NCBI RefSeq assembly: GCF_024498075.1
Contig: NZ_JANHOF010000013.1
Coordinates: 62,001-126,000 of the forward strand
Origin: Paenibacillus mendelii
Lineage (GTDB): Bacteria; Bacillota; Bacilli; Paenibacillales; Paenibacillaceae
DNA length: 64,000 nt
Reading direction: 5' to 3'
In this document: one piece after another, positions 28,434 through 37,901 of the stretch
Position numbering within the stretch: position 1 is the stretch's first letter
How the letters are laid out: each line of letters starts with the position of its first letter
The notes under the pieces: model-generated
The model's input: the letters and a program-made list of their open reading frames with translations, nothing else
Database searches by the model: none
What the model was told of the DNA's origin: nothing
Program-made: the position numbers and the translations under genes

Positions 28434-28984
28434 TCAAAGAGCAGTATTTACAGCAGCTCTGGGGGCAGCTATCCAAGGTTCCGGAGCCACAGCGCCGGGA
28501 GCTTATGTTCGATTATGAAGACCACTTCCGCATCGCCGCGGAGCACGGACGAAGTGAAGAGGAAGCAGCCCGGGAGCTGGGCGATCCTCAGGTGATCGCC
28601 AGAGAACTGATGCTGAGCTATCGGGTTGTGGAAGCGGAGAATGGCGGAGGGGTCGTTCGCGTTTCCAAAGCCGTGCTGGCGACGGTGGGTCTAGGCTTTT
28701 TCAACTTAATCTTCGTGCTTGGCCCTTATATTGCCCTGCTGGGCGTACTGCTGGCGTTCTGGGCCGTTTCTGTGGCGCTGGGCATCTTGGCCGCCGGTGT
28801 CATGTATGAAGGGATATTCGGACAAGGAATACCGCTCCTTCAGGCTTCGTTCATGGCAATGACTGCACTTGGAATCGGTATGCTCGCCGGCGTGGGAACG
28901 CATAAGCTGACGCGGAGCGTATTCAAGATAACTTTGAAATATTTACGGTTTAATTCGAGAGTCATGGGAGGGAGAGACAAATGA
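28430..28984 (+). CDS. HAAS-domain (DUF1700) membrane protein
   Basis: A 184-residue protein. The first 65 residues are the helical HAAS signalling domain (YLQQLWGQLSKVP, then YEDHFRIAAEHGRSEEEA and ELGDPQVIARE). Two or three membrane helices follow (about 80-115 and 125-150). HAAS proteins are thought to link the PadR regulator to the membrane. Overlaps both neighbours by four bases. Confidence 0.88.
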   Translation: MIKEQYLQQLWGQLSKVPEPQRRELMFDYEDHFRIAAEHGRSEEEAARELGDPQVIARELMLSYRVVEAENGGGVVRVSKAVLATVGLGFFNLIFVLGPYIALLGVLLAFWAVSVALGILAAGVMYEGIFGQGIPLLQASFMAMTALGIGMLAGVGTHKLTRSVFKITLKYLRFNSRVMGGRDK

Positions 28985-29931
28985 GGAATTGGATTATTAT
29001 TGCAGCGATTCTCGTTGTGGTCGGATTAATAGGACTCGGAGTAACTTTCAAAAGTACAGGTTTCTCGATCGGTACAGTGGAGATCGAGAAGCAGCAGCAG
29101 GCGGTGGATGCGGCAGGAGTGGAGCGTATTCGTATCGAGAACGACAGTGCGGATATTACGATCGTACCCAGCGCCTCCGATCAAATAAAAGCGGAATTAA
29201 GCGGGAACGTGAGTCAGAAGTTTATCGATGATGTCAAGCTGAGCCTTAAGAAAGAGGGAGATCAGGTCACGATCCGGACGGAATCGCATACCGGCTTCAC
29301 GATTGGGATTAATATTCTGAATCTTAAATTGAAGGTCGAACTGCCTGAGAGAGAGTACCGCGAGCTTGTTCTGGATTCAAGCAGCGGTGAGATCCAGGTG
29401 CAGGACATGCTGGCGCAGACCTTCGAAATCGAGGCTGAGTCGGGCGATATCTCGTTGGAAGAACTGACAGGGGATCAGATGTCCGTGAAGACGTCATCAG
29501 GGGATATCATGCTTGGCAAGCTGACGGGCAAAGAAATCAATGTCCATGCGAGCTCAGGCGATATTAAGCTGGAGAAGGCAACGGCGGATGAGCTGACGAT
29601 TGATGTATCCAGCGGCGATATCAAGCTCAAGGATGCCGATGCGAAGCTGCTGGTCGATACCAGCAGCGGCGAGATCGTCGTCAGCCAAGCAGCTATTACA
29701 CATCCCATGACACTTAGCACCGGAAGCGGCGACGTGGTCATCCACACCGACCGGCAGCCGGAATCCGCCCAAATCCGCTATAATTCCGGTTCAGGCGATT
29801 TAGTGAATAGCTGGAAGGATCATAAGTCTTCCACGGATGGAGACGATTATGAAACGATTACGTTCGGCGATGGTTCGGTGATCGTCAGCGTAGAAACCGG
29901 CTCCGGGGATTTATTGCTTGGCCGGCGCTAG
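28981..29931 (+). CDS. DUF4097-family beta-helical surface protein (LiaG/YvlB-like)
   Basis: A 316-residue protein with an N-terminal membrane anchor (residues 4-22) and an outside right-handed beta-helix. The repeat SSSGDI/ASSGDIKLE recurs about eight times from residue 135 on, at roughly 20-residue intervals, as in DUF4097. Third gene of the PadR operon and closed by a strong terminator. Function is unknown; homologues are induced by cell-wall stress. Confidence 0.88.
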   Translation: MRNWIIIAAILVVVGLIGLGVTFKSTGFSIGTVEIEKQQQAVDAAGVERIRIENDSADITIVPSASDQIKAELSGNVSQKFIDDVKLSLKKEGDQVTIRTESHTGFTIGINILNLKLKVELPEREYRELVLDSSSGEIQVQDMLAQTFEIEAESGDISLEELTGDQMSVKTSSGDIMLGKLTGKEINVHASSGDIKLEKATADELTIDVSSGDIKLKDADAKLLVDTSSGEIVVSQAAITHPMTLSTGSGDVVIHTDRQPESAQIRYNSGSGDLVNSWKDHKSSTDGDDYETITFGDGSVIVSVETGSGDLLLGRR

Positions 29932-29952
29932 AGCAGTCGTATCGTTATGAAG

Positions 29953-29995
29953 AGAGGGTGCCAACTTATTCGTCTAAGTTGGCACCCTCTTTTTG
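29953..29995 (+). terminator. Rho-independent terminator of the padR operon
   Basis: A perfect 16-bp stem (29953-29968 with 29975-29990) followed by TTTTT. Confidence 0.92.
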
Positions 29996-30061
29996 AATAC
30001 ATGCGTTGTTAAGGAATGGATAATTTTATCGTAATTCCTATCAAATCTAATCCTTAAGTAC

Positions 30062-30089
30062 TAAATATTCCCTCTGCCGCAGCCGATAA
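30062..30089 (+). promoter_or_regulatory. Sigma-D (flagellar) promoter of the HD-GYP gene
   Basis: TAAA (30062-30065), 16 bases, GCCGATAA (30082-30089). Spacing and sequence are the same as at 25378. It lies about 110 bases before the coding start. Confidence 0.78.
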
Positions 30090-30200
30090 AATAGAAAAGC
30101 GATTCTTTCTACATTCATCTGATCACAAATCTAGGCCATCCAAGCTGCAAGTTAGATGTCAGTCATCTCAGATTCAGACATTCGAACAGGAGGAACTTCC

Positions 30201-31661
30201 ATGCTGGGAAAAGGGAGGTCGCTACTCGGACCGATCCTGGTAACGATATTACCTATCATTGGCTGCGAGCTGCTGCGTACTTCGCAGCAGGCTGACATTG
30301 CAGTTACTTCACCTACCGGGCATTTCTACCTCGTCAGTATCATTGCAGGCCTTGCCATTATGCTAGCCATCGCCGTTGGCATTACGGGCTACCGTCTTCG
30401 AAACATTAAAGTCGAGTTTTTGGCACTGGCCTATCTCTCGCTTGCCGAGGTTTTCGTGCTGCACGGGTTGGCTACGCCGGGTTTGCTGCTGCACAGTACC
30501 AGCTTGGCCGGTATCGCCGCGCAATTAAGCATTTTGCTGGCGGTGATGTGGCTCTGCCTTTCGGCTGCCTCAGCGGATCACCCGATCGTGCGGATCTTAG
30601 CGCGGCGGAGGAAGTGGCTTATGCCCGCCTGGGGCATTCTTCTTGCGCTGTTTTGCGTAGCGGCCTTCAGCCGGCCGGAGCTTATCCATAAGTTCCCGCT
30701 CAATCGCGACCCCTATGTATGGATTGCCGCCGGTTTAACGGCTGCAGCTTGTCTCTGGACGATGTATCGCTATTGGCACTCCTATCGGGCGGCAAAGTTC
30801 CCGCTGCAGCAGGCGATTGTTTACAGCACAGGATGGCTGATTGCCTCGCAGTATATTATGGTGACAGGTACGACATGGAAGCTCAGCTGGTGGCTGTATC
30901 ACGGTTTGCTGCTTGGATCGATGATTATGATGATCGGCGGGCTGATCCGTCAATATTTCTCACAGGGTTCATTCCGTTCTTCCTTCAAGGTGCTGTTCCA
31001 ATCCGACCCTCGGGCTTGGCTCGAGGCTTGCATGACGCCTAGCGTGCGCGCACTCATTATGGCAACGGAAGTTCGCGATGCCTATACGGCCGGCCATAAT
31101 ATGCGTGTCGCTTTATATGCGCTGCGTCTGGGTGAAGAGATGATGCTGTCGACCGAACAGCTCCGCGCAATCGCGCAGGGAGGCGTCGTGCATGACGTTG
31201 GCAAGCTCAAGGTGCCGGACTCGATCTTGAATAAACCCGGCAAGCTGAGCGCGGAAGAACGCCGCACGATTGAGCGCCATCCCGTATGGGGCTATGATAT
31301 GTGCAAGCGGCTCGGCTTTTTCTACGACGAGCTCTCCGTTATCCGTTCCCATCACGAGAAATGGGATGGGACGGGATATCCAGACCGTCTTGCAGGGAGC
31401 AGCATCCCGCTGCTTGCCCGAATTACCGCCATAGCCGATGTTTACGATGCGCTGACCTCATCACGCTCCTATCGCACGGCGATGACCCATGAAGAAGCAA
31501 TGGTCATTATTGTGAATGGCAGCGGCGTACATTTCGATCCTGCTTGCGTAGCAGCATGGGAGAGATTGGCGCTTGAGGATTCGACGTTCCTCCTCGAAAC
31601 AGCTGCCAGTGACCGGCACTTCAAGCTCGTCGATTCCTCCACCAAGGCTCAAATCGTGTAA
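30201..31661 (+). CDS. Membrane HD-GYP domain protein, probable c-di-GMP phosphodiesterase
   Basis: A 486-residue protein. Seven or eight membrane helices fill residues 1-265; the HD-GYP domain (about 280-470) follows. Metal and catalytic motifs are intact: VVHDVGKLKVP, HPVWGYDMCK, SHHEKWDGTGYP, and IADVYDALTS. AGGAGG seven bases before ATG 30201 overrides an upstream ATG at 30156. It should degrade cyclic di-GMP at the membrane. A sigma-D promoter upstream ties it to motility, where lower c-di-GMP favours swimming. Confidence 0.92.
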   Translation: MLGKGRSLLGPILVTILPIIGCELLRTSQQADIAVTSPTGHFYLVSIIAGLAIMLAIAVGITGYRLRNIKVEFLALAYLSLAEVFVLHGLATPGLLLHSTSLAGIAAQLSILLAVMWLCLSAASADHPIVRILARRRKWLMPAWGILLALFCVAAFSRPELIHKFPLNRDPYVWIAAGLTAAACLWTMYRYWHSYRAAKFPLQQAIVYSTGWLIASQYIMVTGTTWKLSWWLYHGLLLGSMIMMIGGLIRQYFSQGSFRSSFKVLFQSDPRAWLEACMTPSVRALIMATEVRDAYTAGHNMRVALYALRLGEEMMLSTEQLRAIAQGGVVHDVGKLKVPDSILNKPGKLSAEERRTIERHPVWGYDMCKRLGFFYDELSVIRSHHEKWDGTGYPDRLAGSSIPLLARITAIADVYDALTSSRSYRTAMTHEEAMVIIVNGSGVHFDPACVAAWERLALEDSTFLLETAASDRHFKLVDSSTKAQIV

Positions 31662-31707
31662 TGAAACCAGGCAGTCTCTCGTCCAGCGACGCGGGGCTGT
31701 CTTATTG

Positions 31708-32595
31708 TTATTCCCATATATCCTGCCGTTTGACGTTCAGCTCGGTGGCGATGAGATCGGCAGTGAGCCGGTGAGGCTTGCCAATCTTCCCGTTGCGCAG
31801 CTTGGAGATCGTCTGGACCGAGATGCCGGTCGCTTCGGACAGCTGCTGGGCCGAGATGTTGCAGCGGGCCATCAGAACCTTCAGCTTGATGGAGGGGTCC
31901 ACCGGGTGCGAGTAGGCGCGCAGATCGGTGACGACGAATCCATTGTTCTTGAGGGTTTCATCTCCATTGTAGAATGGCGAGAAGGTTAACGTGACTTCCA
32001 AATCGACCAGATCCGCCAGCTTCTTGGTGCGAAACTTGAAATGCTGGGGCTGACGCCGATTAAGGTAGTGCTTGATTGCATCCTCGATAGGCTCCAGATC
32101 GTCTTCATGCACAATCTTGAAGAAGGATTGGTCCTCCACTGTAAATTCCGAATCAAACACAGGCATGGGGTAATTCTCTTCAATATTTTGAATAATGAAC
32201 TGATTATCAACAATTCCGTACAGCATGACGTTGCCCGTTCTTAACTGGGTATCGATCCATAGCCGCGCGGTTATATCTTCGGCAATCAATATGCGGGTAG
32301 GCAGATCATAGCTCTCCACCGTCTGGCAAGTTAGCTTAACATACAATGTCCGGTCGTACTTGGTAACAAGAACATAGGGACAGAATATGCCGTCGCTATT
32401 GCTGGTGCTCTCCCAAGCGGAAAATAATCGCGATGGGGACATCTGGAACAGCTCCTGCTCCGAATATCCCGCTAATTTCAGGAATGCGGTATTTACTTTG
32501 TCAAAACGCTGCTCTTCGCCATACTTAATGATTAAGGCCATGGGCACATTAAACGAATGGAAAATCGTTTCAAATGCGTTCGTTGCGACGTTCAT
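31708..32595 (-). CDS. PAS-sensor regulator with C-terminal Cro/CI-type HTH
   Basis: A 295-residue soluble regulator. A PAS-like domain opens the protein (AFLKLAGYSEQELFQMSPSRLF, shown in part), a second alpha/beta sensor region follows (about 120-220), and a helix-turn-helix of the XRE type ends it: CNISAQQLSEATGISVQTISK. AAAAGGTG precedes the ATG. The ligand and targets are unknown. It is convergent with the HD-GYP gene, and I see no clear terminator between them. Confidence 0.8.
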   Translation of the reverse strand: MNVATNAFETIFHSFNVPMALIIKYGEEQRFDKVNTAFLKLAGYSEQELFQMSPSRLFSAWESTSNSDGIFCPYVLVTKYDRTLYVKLTCQTVESYDLPTRILIAEDITARLWIDTQLRTGNVMLYGIVDNQFIIQNIEENYPMPVFDSEFTVEDQSFFKIVHEDDLEPIEDAIKHYLNRRQPQHFKFRTKKLADLVDLEVTLTFSPFYNGDETLKNNGFVVTDLRAYSHPVDPSIKLKVLMARCNISAQQLSEATGISVQTISKLRNGKIGKPHRLTADLIATELNVKRQDIWE

Positions 32596-32872
32596 TACGA
32601 TTCACACCTTTTCTAGTCTGCTCTTGTTGTCATAAGCCAAAGTTTGTTACTAGACAAAGTATAGTCATGAAACGACCATTTCGACAATTGTTTAAATAAT
32701 TAAACTCCGGTGCATGCGAAGGTATAATCGAATGATTTCATCCCCTAAGCACAGGAAAACCCAAGCAAACAGGCAGTTTTAAGAGCTTTATGAAAAAGTG
32801 TCGTATCCCCATAATAGAACAAAAGTACTAGAAGGATAACAGCCTTCTCTTCCAAAGAAAGTGGGGTTACTA

Positions 32873-33094
32873 ATGAATCTATGCATCATGGAAAACTGCA
32901 TTAAACCGGTTAAGGCCAAGAAATACTGCGCGATGCATCACCAGCGCTGGCGCCGGCACGGCGATCCAAACACCATTAAAGTGCGCAAGTCAGATCCGCC
33001 TGCCGTCTGTCAATGGGTCAGGTGCGAGAAGCCCACCTTGTGCAAGGGATATTGTGCCAAGCATTATTACATCCAGCGCATGATGAAATCGTAA
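32873..33094 (+). CDS. Small protein with two CxxxxC-x8-CxxH zinc-binding repeats
   Basis: A 73-residue protein (ATG 32873; an in-frame GTG at 32861 is weaker). It has two copies of one motif: CIMENCIKPVKAKKYCAMHH and CQWVRCEKPTLCKGYCAKHY. Each gives four zinc ligands and is followed by basic residues. Similar knuckles occur in small phage and HNH-like proteins. A TATAAT at 32723-32728 may be its -10. Nucleic-acid binding is likely; nothing more can be said. Confidence 0.7.
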   Translation: MNLCIMENCIKPVKAKKYCAMHHQRWRRHGDPNTIKVRKSDPPAVCQWVRCEKPTLCKGYCAKHYYIQRMMKS

Positions 33095-33177
33095 CGAATC
33101 CTCTCTTCTCTACCTCTATGAAGTCCAACTGCCGGCGAGTATAATAGATCTACATCAGATGGCCCGGGAGGACGGAT

Positions 33178-36100
33178 ATGCTGCGCAAAATGTCGCTTCG
33201 CGTCAAAGTGCTCATACTTGTGATATGGATTACGACGATACCCCTTTCAATCGTTGGCATTGGCAATTATACGACAGCTAAACAAACGATTATGGATTCA
33301 CTGATAGAGAAGGCGTCTTCCAAAGTGGTCAGCAATGCTTCTAACCTCTCGTCGTGGATCGATACCAGGCGGGCCGAGGCGGAGGTCATGAGCCGGACCG
33401 ACCGGGTGCGGTACGGAACAGAGGAGATGAGGGAGGATTACTTCCAGCATGAGTCCAGGAGGGCGCAGTCTCCCTATCTGTCGATCGGGTTTGCCGACTT
33501 GAATGGCGTGATCCGGCTTAGCGACGGGAATACGATTCGTATCGATGAAGAACCATGGTTTCGCCATACGTTAGAAGGCGTAACGACGGTTACCGAGCCG
33601 TTCACCGGACGGGTATCGGGCGAACGTATCTTTGTTATTCAAGTGCCGGTGTTCGGTGAGGATCAGGAGGTCATCGGGCTCGTAAACGCCTCGCTCCCAT
33701 TGGAAAGCGTTTACGAAAACTATTTGAGCTTTCAGGTCGGGGAGTCCGATGTGGTGATGCTCTACAATGATGAAGGTTCCATCCTCTATCATCCGGATCA
33801 GCGGGTGGCGGTCAACGAGAAGCTATCCTCGCCTGAGCTGCCCTACGCGCCCATAGCAGCCGATTTGCTGGAGTGGAGGGAAGGGTACCGGAAGTTCGAC
33901 GATCCGGAGGGGCGATCGATGTTTTTTTTCGCGTCAGTCGGAGGAACCACGTGGAAAATAGGGATGGAGGTCCCGCTCAGCGAGTTTGAGAAGCCGCTTA
34001 AATCGCTTCTTGTGCGTACGATCGCCTATATTGTGCTAGCCGTGGCAGTGATGACGCTGCTTCTGCTTCTGCTGACAAGCCGTATTCTGAAGCGGATCAA
34101 ACGTGTTCTGGAAGTAACGGAGGCCGCATCCGCAGGGCAATTCGACGTCTTGCCGGTGCCCGAAGCGGGAAACGATGAAATTGCCCAGCTTGCGTATTCG
34201 GTGAACGATATGACGGTCCATCTCAGGGATATGTTCGATCGTATGGAAGCGATCATTAATCAGAATGAATATGCATTTATCGTCATGGATGACGAGTATC
34301 GGGTGACCTATTTCAGCAAAGCCGCGGAACGGATGCTGGGCTATCGGGCGGAAGAAGTGCTTCATACGGCAACGGCGCTCACCTTCATCGACCAAGACGA
34401 TATGCGGGCCGAAGCGGAGATGCTCAGCCGCAAGCTTGGACGTAAAATTACACCCGATATCAATCTTTTTCATGAGCTCCGCAAGGAGCACTTCTCTTAC
34501 GAGCGGGAGTGGATGTATGTCCGGAAGGACGGAACGAAGCTGCCTGTCTCCCACAGCTCCAATGGCATCAGGGACCGCAGCGGGAACTTTATCGGGGTTG
34601 TTGGAATTGCCCGCGATATTACGGAGCAGAGGCGGACGTCGAAGGCGCAGAGCCAGCAGCTTGATGTAATGGAAGCGGCCAAGGATTTGATCGCGACATT
34701 CGATGAGCAGGGCAAGCTGCTGTATATTAACCCCGCTGGCCGCACGCTGCTTGGTCTGTCACCGCAGCAGGGGGAAGAGCTGAAGGACGAGGTGCCGAAG
34801 CGGATCATCGACGAGCTGCTGGAAGGCGTCGCTGGCGCGCGGGCGCGCGGATACCGCGAGAGCGAGGCGCTTCTGTTCACCGTGGACGGGAATTGGGTGC
34901 ATGTGTCCAAAATATTGGTTGCCCATCGCGATGAATTAACGCGCGTGACCTTCTTCTCATGTATTGCCCGGGATATTACGGAGCAGAAGCGTGTCCAAGG
35001 CGAGCTTGAAGAGGCCAAGCGCGAAGCGGAAGAGGCGAGCCGGGCCAAGAGCGACTTCCTCGCGCGGATGAGTCATGAAATCCGAACGCCGCTTGCGGGT
35101 ATTATTGGGCTTACAAGGCTGATGCAGAAGACGGGGCTGTCTGATCTGCAGCGCGACTATTTGGACAAGATGTGGTCTTCTTCCGAGGCGCTGCAGCGAA
35201 TAATCAACGATGTGCTCGACTTGGCCAAGGTGGAGGCCGGTAAGATCGAGTTGAGCGAAGTGGCGTTCAATCCGGAACAGCTGCTTCAGAAATTAGCCGA
35301 TTTGCTCAGCATGTTCGTCGGCGGCAAGGAGCAGTTTGAATTCATCATTGAGACGCCGGACACAATGCCATCCTCTCTTATTGGCGATCCGCTCCGGCTT
35401 GAGCAGGTGCTGCTTAACCTATGTGTCAATGCCGTCAAATTCACGAATTTTGGGCATGTTCGACTTCGCCTCGAGCAGCTGGAGGACGAACAGGACGATT
35501 ACGCGGTTATCCGATTTACTGTAGAGGATACGGGGATCGGCATATCGGAGGAGCAGCTTCCAAGGCTGTTTGAGCCGTTCAACCAAGCAGGGGTCTCGAC
35601 CACACGCAAATACGGAGGCACGGGGCTTGGTCTGGTCATCGCGAAAAGTCTTGTCGATATGATGGGTGGAGCGATCGAGGTCAAGAGCGAGAAGGGAGTG
35701 GGCAGCCAATTTACCTTTACGCTGCGCTTTGCGGCGGCTGCACCGGCAAGCAACCGGTATCGGATCGGCAAGGGAGGCGAGCATGCCGTATGGGTCGTGG
35801 AGGACTATGAGCTGACCCGGACTCACTGGTCTGCCCAGCTGGAGGAGATGGGCATGCTGCCGATTGAGTACGCCACCTGGAGATCGGCGCAGGACCGGCT
35901 CATGCGTGCAGGCATCGGGGCGTTACCTAATGCGCTCCTGCTTGATTTTGAAATGCCGGATATGTTCGGCGATGAAACATGGCATTCCTTACATAAATCG
36001 ACCCAAGAGGCTGGAGTGCCGACGATTGCCATTACGACCGCCTTCGGCCGCGAAGAGCTGCTGAAGCTGCCGCTTGAGAACCGTCCAGACGCCATATTGG

Positions 36101-37032
36101 TCAAGCCGGTCAGCCGGATCAGCTTGTACCAAGGGCTATACTCCGTCTTGGAGCGTGCAGCAGATCGTGCCAGCATAACCGAGACTGCGGCCGATCTCGA
36201 ACGGCCGGAGCATCCCAAGGGGAATATATTGCTGGCGGAGGATAATGTGATCAATCAGCTTGTAGCTGTCGAACAGCTTCGCGAATGGGGCTTCTCGGTT
36301 GAAGTGGCCGAGAACGGCCGCGAAGTGCTGGAGAAGCTGGAGGGCGGGCATTGGGATCTGATCTTGATGGATATTCATATGCCGGAGATGGATGGGGATG
36401 AAGCGACGAGGATCATCCGAACGGATTCCAGGTTCGACCGGCTTCCAATCGTAGCTCTGACGGCGAATGTAATCCGGGAGGATCATGAGCGGTACATGCA
36501 GCTTGGGATGAACGACGTCCTGACGAAGCCGATCGATGAGGAGAAGATGTTTCAGGTCATCGTCAAGTGGCTGCGAACCGGGAGCAGCTACCAGACTGCG
36601 CTGCCACAGGCAGCCAAGACCGCGATTACGCCGCCATGGGCCAATGAGGAGGAGCCGGCGCTTACCATCCCAGGGATCGATGAGGCGTCCGCACTGGAAC
36701 GCGTCAATGGCAAGCGGGACATTCTCAATCACATGCTGAAGCTGTTTGTTCGAGATTACGCCCCGTTTTGCATCCGCATGGAAGAGGCCCTGCGGGCGGG
36801 CGATTACACGCAGGCGAGAAGAATGGCTCACACGCTCAAGGGAGTGGCAGGCAATCTGTCTGCCGGGGAGCTGGCGGCTACGGCCGATCAGCTGGAGACG
36901 TTGCTTAAGCAGCCGGCGGAATCCATAGATCGTCCCTCGGCTTTCGCAGCAGCAGCATGCGTGAGGATCGTTATAGAACCGATTCTTACCGCTCTTATGC
37001 AGCAGGATACGACATTCGACAACAATTCCTAA
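33178..37032 (+). CDS. Hybrid sensor histidine kinase with two receivers and an Hpt domain
   Basis: A 1284-residue phosphorelay kinase. In order: membrane helix (about 12-32), extracellular Cache-type sensor (to about 280), second helix (283-303), HAMP (304-356), two PAS domains (about 362-483 and 490-606), HisKA with ARMSHEIRTPLAG (His633), HATPase (to about 850), a first receiver with diverged acidic pocket (LLLDFEMPD), a canonical receiver (ILLAEDN, LILMDIHMPEMDG), and an Hpt domain with MAHTLKGVAGNL (His1218). GGGAGG lies upstream. The relay would run His to Asp to His and on to a separate regulator, plausibly the next gene. Confidence 0.93.
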   Translation: MLRKMSLRVKVLILVIWITTIPLSIVGIGNYTTAKQTIMDSLIEKASSKVVSNASNLSSWIDTRRAEAEVMSRTDRVRYGTEEMREDYFQHESRRAQSPYLSIGFADLNGVIRLSDGNTIRIDEEPWFRHTLEGVTTVTEPFTGRVSGERIFVIQVPVFGEDQEVIGLVNASLPLESVYENYLSFQVGESDVVMLYNDEGSILYHPDQRVAVNEKLSSPELPYAPIAADLLEWREGYRKFDDPEGRSMFFFASVGGTTWKIGMEVPLSEFEKPLKSLLVRTIAYIVLAVAVMTLLLLLLTSRILKRIKRVLEVTEAASAGQFDVLPVPEAGNDEIAQLAYSVNDMTVHLRDMFDRMEAIINQNEYAFIVMDDEYRVTYFSKAAERMLGYRAEEVLHTATALTFIDQDDMRAEAEMLSRKLGRKITPDINLFHELRKEHFSYEREWMYVRKDGTKLPVSHSSNGIRDRSGNFIGVVGIARDITEQRRTSKAQSQQLDVMEAAKDLIATFDEQGKLLYINPAGRTLLGLSPQQGEELKDEVPKRIIDELLEGVAGARARGYRESEALLFTVDGNWVHVSKILVAHRDELTRVTFFSCIARDITEQKRVQGELEEAKREAEEASRAKSDFLARMSHEIRTPLAGIIGLTRLMQKTGLSDLQRDYLDKMWSSSEALQRIINDVLDLAKVEAGKIELSEVAFNPEQLLQKLADLLSMFVGGKEQFEFIIETPDTMPSSLIGDPLRLEQVLLNLCVNAVKFTNFGHVRLRLEQLEDEQDDYAVIRFTVEDTGIGISEEQLPRLFEPFNQAGVSTTRKYGGTGLGLVIAKSLVDMMGGAIEVKSEKGVGSQFTFTLRFAAAAPASNRYRIGKGGEHAVWVVEDYELTRTHWSAQLEEMGMLPIEYATWRSAQDRLMRAGIGALPNALLLDFEMPDMFGDETWHSLHKSTQEAGVPTIAITTAFGREELLKLPLENRPDAILVKPVSRISLYQGLYSVLERAADRASITETAADLERPEHPKGNILLAEDNVINQLVAVEQLREWGFSVEVAENGREVLEKLEGGHWDLILMDIHMPEMDGDEATRIIRTDSRFDRLPIVALTANVIREDHERYMQLGMNDVLTKPIDEEKMFQVIVKWLRTGSSYQTALPQAAKTAITPPWANEEEPALTIPGIDEASALERVNGKRDILNHMLKLFVRDYAPFCIRMEEALRAGDYTQARRMAHTLKGVAGNLSAGELAATADQLETLLKQPAESIDRPSAFAAAACVRIVIEPILTALMQQDTTFDNNS

Positions 37033-37045
37033 CATTTTTCTAACA
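37029..37045. promoter_or_regulatory. CTAACA direct repeat, copy 1
   Basis: CTAACA-N5-CTAACA with an 11-base period, overlapping the stop of the hybrid kinase and lying 85 bases before the OmpR-type regulator. Such tandem hexamers are the binding mode of PhoB/PhoP-class regulators. A promoter-like TTGACC-N16-TATTAA follows at about 37064-37091. Confidence 0.6.
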
Positions 37046-37129
37046 ATCTATTGTTGACCCATGACTCCTGCTGTATATTAATAGTAGATAAACTCAAGGA
37101 CAATCTTCAATTCCTCTCGAGGTGAGGCC

Positions 37130-37840
37130 GTGTATAAGATTCTAATCATTGAAGATGATGTCATGATGAGCGATATGCTGGCGATGTATTTGTCGGAAGA
37201 GGGTTATGCAGTTGAACAGGCGCCTAATGGGGAATCCGGCCTGCTGCTGCTGGAGCAGTTCAAACCGGATTTGGTTCTGCTGGACCTGATGCTCCCTGAC
37301 TGGGACGGTACGGAGCTGTGCCGAAGCATTCGGCAATCCTCGCTGGTCCCAATCATGATTGTATCGATGAAGACGGAAGTTTCCGAACGTGTACAAGCGC
37401 TGCGCGCAGGGGCGGATGATTATCTATGTAAACCGTTCAGCATGCATGAATTGAGCGCCCGTTCGGAATCGCTCATACGAAGAGCCCACATGATGCAAGC
37501 TGCCACGGTGCAGGACGGAATGAGCTATGCCACCGAGGATGCGTCTATTCGTCTTGATACGGAGAGAAGGCTACTGCTCGTTCGCGGAATGCTCGTGGAG
37601 ACGACGTTCTCGGAGTTTGAATTGATGAAGCTATTTCTAGCCAACCCCGGCAAGGTATTCAGCCGTGAAGATTTGATCAATGCCATCCGCGGCTTCGATT
37701 CGTTCGTCACCGATCGGGCCATTGACGTCCATATCGTAAATCTCCGCCGCAAGGTAGAGCCTAATCCGAAGGAGCCGAAGTATATACGCACTGTCTGGGG
37801 CGTTGGCTACAAGTATATTCAAGAAACGGTCTTATCGTAA
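37130..37840 (+). CDS. OmpR/PhoB-family response regulator
   Basis: A 236-residue regulator. The receiver has IIEDDVMMSDML, phospho-acceptor Asp in LVLLDLMLPDWDG and Lys in DDYLCKPFS; the C-terminal winged helix shows FSEFELMKLFLANPG, FSREDLINAIRG and VDVHIVNLRRK-type text ending in RTVWGVGYKY. GTG start with GAGGTGAG before it. Placed between two orphan-like kinases (hybrid at 33178, 5TM kinase at 38806), either of which may phosphorylate it. Confidence 0.93.
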   Translation: MYKILIIEDDVMMSDMLAMYLSEEGYAVEQAPNGESGLLLLEQFKPDLVLLDLMLPDWDGTELCRSIRQSSLVPIMIVSMKTEVSERVQALRAGADDYLCKPFSMHELSARSESLIRRAHMMQAATVQDGMSYATEDASIRLDTERRLLLVRGMLVETTFSEFELMKLFLANPGKVFSREDLINAIRGFDSFVTDRAIDVHIVNLRRKVEPNPKEPKYIRTVWGVGYKYIQETVLS

Positions 37841-37844
37841 ATCT

Positions 37845-37892
37845 GCAAAGAAGCCTGCGTCACCCCCACCGGGGCAGCGCAGGCTTCTTTGC
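37845..37892. terminator. Bidirectional Rho-independent terminator
   Basis: A perfect 15-bp stem (GCAAAGAAGCCTGCG with its complement) between the convergent regulator and the small - strand gene. Confidence 0.88.
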
Positions 37893-37901
37893 GGTTTTAC
37901 G

